The notes below the pieces were generated by a model that saw only the letters and a program-made list of their open reading frames with translations, was not told the DNA's origin and did not search any database. A stretch of DNA of 6,662 nucleotides from Bacteroidota bacterium (GTDB lineage Bacteria > Bacteroidota > Ignavibacteria > Tepidaquicellales > Tepidaquicellaceae). The translations under genes and the position numbers were made by a program. The stretch is from assembly GCA_023429265.1 (NCBI GenBank), contig JAEYVS010000197.1, positions 1 to 6,662 on the forward strand, read 5' to 3'. Of this stretch, positions 1 to 5,726 are shown piece after piece; within the stretch, counting starts at the first letter, position 1, and every line of letters starts with the position of its first letter.

Positions 1-1880
1 ATTTCGATCCCGCGCTGCTTCTGAAAAAGATACACAAGACAGTCACCACCCAGCAGGAAGAGTACGGAAAGATATTCCGGGAGCACATCATACCCGAGCT
101 GAATAAGAACTACATTTATCTCATCGATGAGTCTAAGCTCAATAAGGACCACGCTTTTTTCGTGACGGATTATTTTTATGATAACGTGCTAATGCACATA
201 TCCCCGATGATGATAGAAAAACGCAAGGTGAGCCCCTTCCTCAAAAGCGGACAACAGTACCTCGCGATAAAGCTCTCCCCGAAAGAAAGCTCGAAGAAAA
301 AGAAATCAGAGAATAAAAAAGCTCCGGGAAAAAAATCAAGAGTACGGCATAAGTACGCGATGATAGAGATACCATCGGATAAGCTCCCGAGATTCATCGA
401 GCTGCCGAGGCACAGGGGAAATGATTATGTAATATTCCTGGATGACGTGATAAAATTCTGCCTACCGAATATATTCCCCGGGTACGACATAGCGGGTACA
501 TACTCTATAAAGCTGACGAGAGACGCTCATTTGCATATAGACGACGAGTTCACAGGCAACCTGCGTGAGAAGATACAGAAGAGTCTTCAGCGAAGAAGCC
601 GCGCAAACCCCAGCCGGTTCCTGTATGACAATAGCATTCCAAAGCCCTTCCTGAAACTGCTGAAAGAGTCGCTCGAGCTGACGGATGAGGACCTTGTACC
701 GGGCGGGAGGTACCATAATTTTTATGACTTCTTTAAATTCCCCAATCCCGGGCGGAAAGAACTGGAGAATAAACCTCTACCTCCGCTAAAGAACAAAGAG
801 CCGGAGCAGTATAAGAATATATTTGAGGCGTGGAGCAAAAACGACTTCGCCCTGCACTTCCCCTACCAGAAGTACGACTACGTGCTGGAAGCGCTGGAGA
901 CTGCCGCCGAGGACCCGAAGGTGCGTGACATAAAAATAACACAGTACAGGCTCGCGAGGGATTCCAGAATAATAAAGGCTTTGATAAACGCGATGAAGAA
1001 TGGAAAGAATGTCGTGGTATTTATGGAGCTAAAGGCAAGGTTTGACGAAGAATCCAATATGAATTATTCCAGGCTGCTCGAGAGCGCTGGAGCAAAGGTA
1101 CTTTACAGCCTGCCCGGGCTGAAGGTACACTGCAAGACGCTGCTCGTTACACGCGAAGAGAAGGACGGCCTGAAAAAATACGGGTACTTCGCCACGGGAA
1201 ATTTCAATGAGAAGACCGCCAAGCTCTACACCGACCTGGGACTATTCACATCGGACGAGCGGCTGGTGAATGAGCTGTCGGATGTATTTGACTACCTGGA
1301 GACGAGGCAGACAAAGCCGGAATTCAAGCACCTTCTGGTGGGTAAGTTTAACCTCAGGCATTCGTTTTACGCCCTGATAGACCGTGAGACCGCGAACGCT
1401 AAGAAGGGCAAGCCCGGGCTGATGATAATGAAAATGAACGGGCTCGAGGAGCCGAGGATAATAGAGAAGCTTTACGAAGCAAGCAATGCAGGGGTCAAGA
1501 TAAGGCTCATCGTGAGAGGGATATGCTGTCTGATCCCCGGAGTAAAAGGGATGAGTGAGAACATCGAGGTCATAAGCATTGTGGACAGGTTCCTGGAGCA
1601 TTCGAGGATTTATTATTTCCATAATGACGGGAATGAGGAGGTATACCTATCCTCAGCTGACCTGATGAAAAGGAATCTGAGGAAAAGGATCGAGGTGGCA
1701 TTCCCGGTGTACGACGAAGGAATACGGAAAATGATTAAGGACCTGCTGGACATACAATGGAGCGATAATGTCAAAGCGAGGATCATCGATAAGAACCAGG
1801 TCAATAAATACAGGGAGCGGGGCGAACCAAATATCCGGGCTCAGTACGCCACGTACGACTATATGAAAAAGAATTATTAG
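1..1880 (+). CDS. ppk1: Polyphosphate kinase 1, 5' end cut by window edge
   Basis: PPK1 reversibly transfers the gamma-phosphate of ATP onto a growing inorganic polyphosphate chain through a phosphohistidine intermediate. The frame (first full codon at 3) is open from the window edge and shows 625 residues ending in TAG. By alignment from memory to the ~690-residue E. coli enzyme, roughly 75-80 N-terminal residues are missing, including the ATP-binding Asn. Family blocks are easy to see: EIPSDKLPRF, VPGGRYHNF, ELKARFDEESN, GLKVHCK, ATGNFNEKTAKLYTDLG and VDRFLEHSRIYYF. Visible residue H376 (1128-1130) matches the phosphorylated His435 of E. coli. R316 and R346 match Mg/phosphate ligands Arg375 and Arg405, and H533 matches His592. 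The second conserved histidine (E. coli His454) is Tyr here (1185-1187). A lysine-rich insert lies at 282-341. The gene converges on the minus-strand operon with a 10-base gap. Identity is very secure; the true start lies upstream of the window. Confidence 0.97.
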   Translation, partial: FDPALLLKKIHKTVTTQQEEYGKIFREHIIPELNKNYIYLIDESKLNKDHAFFVTDYFYDNVLMHISPMMIEKRKVSPFLKSGQQYLAIKLSPKESSKKKKSENKKAPGKKSRVRHKYAMIEIPSDKLPRFIELPRHRGNDYVIFLDDVIKFCLPNIFPGYDIAGTYSIKLTRDAHLHIDDEFTGNLREKIQKSLQRRSRANPSRFLYDNSIPKPFLKLLKESLELTDEDLVPGGRYHNFYDFFKFPNPGRKELENKPLPPLKNKEPEQYKNIFEAWSKNDFALHFPYQKYDYVLEALETAAEDPKVRDIKITQYRLARDSRIIKALINAMKNGKNVVVFMELKARFDEESNMNYSRLLESAGAKVLYSLPGLKVHCKTLLVTREEKDGLKKYGYFATGNFNEKTAKLYTDLGLFTSDERLVNELSDVFDYLETRQTKPEFKHLLVGKFNLRHSFYALIDRETANAKKGKPGLMIMKMNGLEEPRIIEKLYEASNAGVKIRLIVRGICCLIPGVKGMSENIEVISIVDRFLEHSRIYYFHNDGNEEVYLSSADLMKRNLRKRIEVAFPVYDEGIRKMIKDLLDIQWSDNVKARIIDKNQVNKYRERGEPNIRAQYATYDYMKKNY

Positions 1881-1883
1881 TTC

Positions 1884-1897
1884 TCAATTCTCAATTC
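1884..1897. repeat. Tandem 7-base repeat between converging genes
   Basis: TCAATTC occurs twice head to tail, at 1884-1890 and 1891-1897. It lies just after the ppk1 TAG (1878-1880). The second copy supplies the TGA stop (minus strand, 1891-1893) of the membrane SRPBCC gene. No convincing Rho-independent terminator is visible in this convergent junction, so the two transcripts probably overlap at their 3' ends. The repeat may be chance or slippage. Confidence 0.6.
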
Positions 1898-2856
1898 CCC
1901 TCGCATCTTCTTTTTATCACGTGTAATATATTATCCTGAATGTCCGCCATTATGGCTTCGCACCATATCCGGCTGTAGAAATTATATGACGTGGACATTT
2001 TAAATTTACTTGAGAGATGCAGTAAAACCCCGTTTTCCGTGGGTTCGAGTTCATATCTGCCCTCGAGAACGTCGAAGTATCTGCTTCCGACTGTAACGTG
2101 CTCATCCAGCGCAGTCAGCGGTATGGAATTAGGGTCGGCATCTATGGTAAAAGTGAATGAGTTCATCGGGTCCCACTGCGTGACGGTCTCAGTAAAGTAC
2201 AGCCCGCGGTCGAACTCCGCTATCCTTACCCCGCCAATCCCTTCTTTATCCAGCTCTGCTCTTATCGGACGCGGAAATCCCATCATAAGGAACATTGTGT
2301 TATCGTTTTCGGATTCCTCGATGTCATAGACACGCACGATATTTTCCCAGACCTCTTTTTCGTCCGCGTGGATCATTATGGAGGTATTCACATCGACTAT
2401 CTTCTCCTCCTTCTCGATGTTTTTCTCCACCGGGAAAGTAAGGAAGGGCAGAAGAATAACCGAGCACAGTACTAGCGTATTGTACTTCTTCGCGTTCCTC
2501 ACCACGAAATAAGCGGTGAGACCTCCGACTGAAGCAATCAAAAGAAACACGGGCGAGATGATGAATATGCATATCAGACCTTCGAGCTCGAATATAAACG
2601 CAAAGAATAGCAGCAGCGAAAGAGTAACCCAGGGCGCGAATATGTAATACAGCACATTGGTCTTCTGCCGGGAAACATACCCTGTGATGAAACCCGAGGC
2701 AAACGGCATCACAAATATGAACGCGAATGACATCAGTCCTTCCGCTGAGCCGCCTGTATTTATCCATTCGATGTCCAGCCCGAATATCAGGCGTGACGCA
2801 AGCGCGTATAACAACCCCGTCGCTATCGCACTGAGGAATACTACGTAGCTTCTCAT
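1891..2856 (-). CDS. Membrane protein with C-terminal SRPBCC/START-like domain
   Basis: A 321-residue protein of unrecognised specific function. The N-terminal half is hydrophobic, with about five predicted membrane segments (roughly residues 5-25, 40-61, 68-90, 93-118 and 126-142). After a charged linker (KNIEKEEK, about 145-152) comes a soluble domain of about 165 residues. It opens with VNTSIMIHADEKEVWENI (156-173), the usual beginning of SRPBCC (polyketide cyclase/START-like) folds. Later parts also fit the fold: a GVRIAEFDRGLYFTETVTQW stretch, a GRYELEPTENGVLLHLSS strand pair, and a final long helix from about 294. SRPBCC domains bind hydrophobic ligands in a deep cavity; no ligand can be named here. 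The ATG overlaps the stop of the upstream cyclase gene (ATGA, 2853-2856) and has a good Shine-Dalgarno sequence, so the start is secure. It is the last gene of the minus-strand operon. The domain call is from sequence pattern only. Confidence 0.85.
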   Translation of the reverse strand: MRSYVVFLSAIATGLLYALASRLIFGLDIEWINTGGSAEGLMSFAFIFVMPFASGFITGYVSRQKTNVLYYIFAPWVTLSLLLFFAFIFELEGLICIFIISPVFLLIASVGGLTAYFVVRNAKKYNTLVLCSVILLPFLTFPVEKNIEKEEKIVDVNTSIMIHADEKEVWENIVRVYDIEESENDNTMFLMMGFPRPIRAELDKEGIGGVRIAEFDRGLYFTETVTQWDPMNSFTFTIDADPNSIPLTALDEHVTVGSRYFDVLEGRYELEPTENGVLLHLSSKFKMSTSYNFYSRIWCEAIMADIQDNILHVIKRRCEGN

Positions 2857-3869
2857 TTAATCTCCTTCTGTCTTTCAGTTTTTTCGGATTCTTCTATGCT
2901 GTATAATTCAACCGAATGTTCTTTGCCTTTTAAAAGATATTCACCGAGTAATTCGGATCTGTACTTGTCCGGCAGGTCCACAAAGTCCAGGACTTCAGCT
3001 GACACGAGGAAGTTTTTATTCAATACGTTGCACTCCTCCTGTATGCGGGATGCAGTATTTATTACATCACCGTGATATACGATCTCCTTCTTTGAATCCC
3101 CTATCTCCCCTACGACTACCTTTCCGAAGTGCATCCCGGCTTTGATCTTAGGCACCATCCCGAATTTCTCTTTATATACATCTTCCAGCGATTCTATCTT
3201 ATGTTTGATCCGGAAAAAACATTTAATGCAGTTAGCCTTTCTCCTTCCGTTCTTTTCCGTCCACGTAATGACAACCTGGTCACCCGCGTACTGGAAAACC
3301 TCGCCCCTTGATTTGCGGATGGGACCGTCCACATCGTAGAAATAGTTATTCAGGAACGTATGGTACTCGATGGGACGGGACCGTTCAGCCAGCGTAGTCG
3401 ATGATGTCAGGTCGAGGAACATAAAGAACCTCTCCTCCAGCACGGGTTTATAATATCTGCCCGACAGATACCTCATAAGCACATTCTGTCCAAGAAGGTA
3501 ATTCATCTGGCTGATGTATATGACCAGGATACTAACCACGGACGTAAATATCAGTATGCGGATGAATTCAGTACGGAGAATGAAATCCTTTACCCTGCCG
3601 TCACGTATGACCTCAAAGAAACCGGTATTTTCCAATCTTGCTTCATTGAGCACCCAGACAAGCAGCACAGAAAACGAAACCACGGCAAGATAAAATACCA
3701 TCCGGAATACAAGGATGGTTGCAAACCTGAGCTTCCTGTAGCGGGGACGAAAGATGTAATTTTCAAAAGTTGATATAATGATAAATACGAGAAAGCCCAT
3801 TATCATCCCTTCAATAACGGAGCTGAGGCTGAAGCTGAAGAATATCAACGAAAATACAAAGCCAACCAC
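2853..3869 (-). CDS. Membrane-anchored class III adenylate/guanylate cyclase
   Basis: Probable nucleotidyl cyclase making cAMP or cGMP from ATP or GTP, with the catalytic domain on the cytoplasmic side. The first ~120 residues hold about four hydrophobic segments (roughly 3-15, 18-36, 50-74 and 103-121). The catalytic domain runs from about 147 to 325. Metal-binding aspartates are D153 (FMFLDLTSS) and D197 (QYAGDQVVITW). Transition-state residues N271 and R275 sit in DVINTASRIQ. The two purine-recognition positions are non-canonical: Gln193 replaces the usual Lys, and Val264 replaces the usual Asp/Thr, so base specificity cannot be inferred. Numbering is from the GTG at 3869, the first standard ATG/GTG/TTG start in the frame. 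That GTG has no ribosome binding site and falls inside a hydrophobic run, and the frame stays open upstream to 3989, so the true N-terminus is probably longer. The gene lies downstream of the ligase and overlaps the next gene by four bases. Domain identity is secure; activity is inferred. Confidence 0.92.
   Translation of the reverse strand: MVGFVFSLIFFSFSLSSVIEGMIMGFLVFIIISTFENYIFRPRYRKLRFATILVFRMVFYLAVVSFSVLLVWVLNEARLENTGFFEVIRDGRVKDFILRTEFIRILIFTSVVSILVIYISQMNYLLGQNVLMRYLSGRYYKPVLEERFFMFLDLTSSTTLAERSRPIEYHTFLNNYFYDVDGPIRKSRGEVFQYAGDQVVITWTEKNGRRKANCIKCFFRIKHKIESLEDVYKEKFGMVPKIKAGMHFGKVVVGEIGDSKKEIVYHGDVINTASRIQEECNVLNKNFLVSAEVLDFVDLPDKYRSELLGEYLLKGKEHSVELYSIEESEKTERQKEIK
2861..2867 (-). 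promoter_or_regulatory. Shine-Dalgarno site for the membrane SRPBCC gene
   Basis: On the minus strand the sequence reads AAGGAGA followed by TTAA and the ATG at 2856. This is a near-consensus ribosome binding site inside the last codons of the cyclase gene. Together with the ATGA overlap it fixes the start and indicates translational coupling. It is the only strong Shine-Dalgarno sequence ahead of a gene in this window. Confidence 0.8.
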
Positions 3870-3945
3870 GATACCAGCGATTGCCGAGTATAAGATGTTT
3901 ATAAGCTTATCGTAATTATTTTCTTTTCCGTTTTCCAGTAGTAAT
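3870..3945 (-). other. Ligase-cyclase junction, probable missing N-terminus of the cyclase
   Basis: These 76 bases lie between the ligase stop (TAA, 3946-3948) and the GTG at 3869. The cyclase frame is open throughout and would add a polar stretch (ENGKENNYDKL) and then a hydrophobic one (INILYSAIAGI) that runs directly into the first membrane segment. This looks like coding sequence rather than spacer. No ATG, GTG or TTG occurs in frame. A CTG at 3936-3938, 7 bases after the ligase stop, and ATT/ATA/ATC codons are the only near-start codons. A GGAAAACGGAAAAG purine run is present but is not well placed for any of them. No terminator is visible, which supports co-transcription. Confidence 0.55.
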
Positions 3946-5610
3946 TTATTTTTTGAATTGCGTAGCTTTATGATCCGTAAACAAATGCTTTACCTTATTA
4001 CGCTGATATTTTCCGGTTGATGTTACCGGAATGGTATCCGAAAGTATCACCACCTTTGGAGCTTTATGGAAAGGGAGCTTTGCGGCGCAGCCTGAGATCA
4101 CCATCTGCCTGTAAGATTCTGCTTCCGCATCGTCGACAGGTGTATTATTTAATATCACCAGCGCTCCTACTTCTTCCCCGTACCAGTCATTATCGAATCC
4201 CACCGCGATGCCTGCCTTCACAAAGTCCAGCCCGGATAAAACCTCGTCTATCTCGAGCGGTGAGATATTCACGCCTCCCCTGATGATAAGCTCCTTTAGC
4301 CTTCCTGTAATGAAAAAGTATGGTTTACCGTTATTATCATAATTGAAAAAACCATCGTCACCGCTGCGGAACCAGCCGAACTCGAATGTCTTTCTGTTCA
4401 CTTCATCATTATCGAAATAATACTTCATTACATTATGACCGCGTATTACTATCTCACCCTTCTGCTCCTCTTCGAGGTGATTACCATTCTCATCGTGTAT
4501 CGCCATATCGTTGCAGTTTATGGGAATACCGATCGCCGGGAATCCAAAGTCATTCTGCCATCGGGAATGCTCCTCATCCGGGAGGTCTATTGGAATGAAA
4601 CACGAATAGCAGGTTGTCTCCGAGAGACCATACCCGTGAACGATCCGAAGACCAAACCTTTGCTCGAAATTCCGGGCTATCTCACACGTAAGAGGTCCCG
4701 CCCCGCATATTATATGCGAGAATTCATTTAAATCGTGTTTTGATGAATCTTCCTCCGAGTGCAGAAGAAACTGAAGCAGGGTTGGAACAACGCTCACGAC
4801 TTTCACACCTTCATCCGCGAGCCACTTAAAAAACTTATCTGTCTGGAATTTCTGATTAAGGACAAGCCGCCCGCCATAAAACATAGTCGTCATTATTGTT
4901 ACTACCGTCCCATTAACGTGGTGAATTGGCAGCACGCACATCATTGTGTCTCCGCTGTATAATTGATGCCATTCCGAAATCGCAAAAGCATCTGCCATCA
5001 GGTTATATTGGGTCAATACCACGCCTTTGGGGTTTCCTGTCGTCCCGGATGTATAGACTATCATCGCCTCACATTCCTTATTGGAATGGTTTTCATAAGA
5101 AGAATCGATCTCCCCGGGCAAGCCTGCAAAATCTGCTTCATCGAAGCTAACAACCTTAAAGCTTCCACCAATTTCCGCGAGCTTACTAACATACTCGTTC
5201 CTGGTAAATACAATCCGGGTGCCTGAATTATCCAGGATGTATTTTACCATATCCGGTTCTTCGTTTACATTTAAAGGCACTATCACTGCTCCGATCGACC
5301 AGCACGCGTAATACAGAATGACTGTATCAGAATGATTATGAGAAAAAGTGGCAATCCTGTCTTCGAGCTGTATTTCATTCTGCAGAAGGAAATTGGCAAG
5401 TTTATTTACTTTGTGCCGGAATTCTGTGTAGGTATATACCGTCCGGTTTCCCTTATCATCATAAAAAACCAGGTATTCATCTTCGGTGTGGACGGATGTC
5501 TGTTCATCGATAAGCTCAAGAATGTTCTGATACTTAACAAGGTAATCTGTCGCTGACTTATCGTCGAAATTATGCGCCAGCCTGATATTGTGTTTTGTTG
5601 ATTCGTCCAA
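3946..5610 (-). CDS. AMP-dependent acyl-CoA synthetase / ligase
   Basis: A 554-residue member of the ANL adenylate-forming superfamily, of normal length for a stand-alone acyl-CoA synthetase. It should activate a carboxylic acid with ATP to an acyl-adenylate and then transfer the acyl group, most likely to CoA. Motifs in order are the P-loop YTSGTTGNPKGV (186-197), HHVNG (230-234), GAGPL (303-307), YGLSET (327-332), FRSGDDG with Asp418 (414-420), GRLKELIIRGG (436-446), and the C-terminal catalytic Lys534 in TSTGK. All core residues are present and no carrier-protein domain is attached. The substrate (fatty, aromatic or other acid) cannot be read from the sequence. The start is TTG at 5608-5610. 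An in-frame TGA at 5641-5643 leaves no ATG or GTG upstream, and the leader has no Shine-Dalgarno sequence. It is the first gene of the minus-strand operon and diverges from the lipoprotein gene across a 116-base region. Confidence 0.95.
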   Translation of the reverse strand: MDESTKHNIRLAHNFDDKSATDYLVKYQNILELIDEQTSVHTEDEYLVFYDDKGNRTVYTYTEFRHKVNKLANFLLQNEIQLEDRIATFSHNHSDTVILYYACWSIGAVIVPLNVNEEPDMVKYILDNSGTRIVFTRNEYVSKLAEIGGSFKVVSFDEADFAGLPGEIDSSYENHSNKECEAMIVYTSGTTGNPKGVVLTQYNLMADAFAISEWHQLYSGDTMMCVLPIHHVNGTVVTIMTTMFYGGRLVLNQKFQTDKFFKWLADEGVKVVSVVPTLLQFLLHSEEDSSKHDLNEFSHIICGAGPLTCEIARNFEQRFGLRIVHGYGLSETTCYSCFIPIDLPDEEHSRWQNDFGFPAIGIPINCNDMAIHDENGNHLEEEQKGEIVIRGHNVMKYYFDNDEVNRKTFEFGWFRSGDDGFFNYDNNGKPYFFITGRLKELIIRGGVNISPLEIDEVLSGLDFVKAGIAVGFDNDWYGEEVGALVILNNTPVDDAEAESYRQMVISGCAAKLPFHKAPKVVILSDTIPVTSTGKYQRNKVKHLFTDHKATQFKK

Positions 5611-5648
5611 TTTTAATTTAAATAATATTGGTAAGTATATTCAAATTG

Positions 5649-5675
5649 TGCTCATTAATGTTTATTTTTTGAGCA
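5649..5675. repeat. 6-base inverted repeat in the divergent region
   Basis: TGCTCA (5649-5654) and TGAGCA (5670-5675) are perfect reverse complements with a 15-base AT-rich spacer. The right arm shares base 5675 with the neighbouring AATACTT/AAGTATT repeat. It lies in the transcribed leader expected for the ligase operon, so it could be an operator or a small RNA stem. The function is unknown. Confidence 0.4.
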
Positions 5676-5696
5676 ATACTTCACAAAAAGTATTCT
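5665..5696 (+). promoter_or_regulatory. Possible promoter for the transporter lipoprotein gene
   Basis: A TTTTTTG run (5665-5671) is followed by 19 bases and then TATTCT (5691-5696). This loosely fits the Bacteroidota pattern of TTTG near -33 and TAnnTTTG near -7, although the downstream element matches only in part. Transcription would begin about 25 bases before the ATG. Its downstream element coincides with the -10 element of the proposed minus-strand promoter, so the two would compete. This is a weak, by-eye call. Confidence 0.25.
5675..5694. repeat. 7-base inverted repeat in the divergent region
   Basis: AATACTT (5675-5681) and AAGTATT (5688-5694) are perfect reverse complements around the 6-base spacer CACAAA. 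A further half-site, ATACT, lies at 5701-5705, so the same element occurs three times in 31 bases. Its position over the proposed promoter elements of both directions suits a regulator-binding operator, though a weak AT-rich hairpin or chance is equally possible. Confidence 0.45.
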
Positions 5697-5719
5697 AAAT
5701 ATACTAAATTTATTGACAA
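5692..5719 (-). promoter_or_regulatory. Possible sigma70-like promoter for the ligase operon
   Basis: On the minus strand, TTGTCA (5714-5719) is separated by 16 bases from TAGAAT (5692-5697). Each hexamer matches five of six consensus positions. Transcription would start near 5685, giving a leader of about 75 bases before the TTG start. The match was found by eye in AT-rich DNA, where chance matches are common, and if the host is a member of the Bacteroidota its main sigma factor uses a different consensus. Confidence 0.3.
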
Positions 5720-5726
5720 TCTATAA

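Larger units (their letters stand above)
5611..5726. promoter_or_regulatory. Divergent AT-rich promoter region
   Basis: These 116 bases separate the ligase operon (-) from the transporter lipoprotein gene (+). They are strongly AT-rich compared with both flanking genes, carry several inverted repeats, and contain no open frame worth calling. Both genes must be transcribed from here, or the right-hand one from a promoter overlapping the left-hand operon. No Shine-Dalgarno sequence precedes either start codon. Confidence 0.75.

Noticed and set aside
162..164. GTG as the start of ppk1
   Set aside because: The frame is open back to the window edge, and the upstream residues (IHKTVTTQQEEY, NYIYLIDESKL) match the PPK1 N-terminal domain, so the gene begins before the window.
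1242..1622. Minus-strand open frame of 126 codons inside ppk1
   Set aside because: It lies wholly opposite strongly conserved PPK1 coding sequence and its translation shows no recognisable domain; it is a shadow of the real gene.
1871..1890. GAATT/AATTC hairpin as a terminator after ppk1
   Set aside because: The stem is five AT-rich pairs with a ten-base loop and no following T-run, so it is too weak to call.
2324..2767. Second minus-strand open frame of 147 codons inside the SRPBCC gene
   Set aside because: It is a shifted frame of the membrane SRPBCC gene, rich in Cys, Arg and His, with no coherent membrane or domain pattern.
4435..4731. Plus-strand open frame of 98 codons opposite the ligase
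   Set aside because: It is antisense to the conserved core of the AMP-binding enzyme and has no ribosome binding site or recognisable family.
5713..5718. TTGACA as a -35 element for the lipoprotein gene
   Set aside because: It ends only eight bases before the ATG, leaving no room for a -10 element and transcription start.
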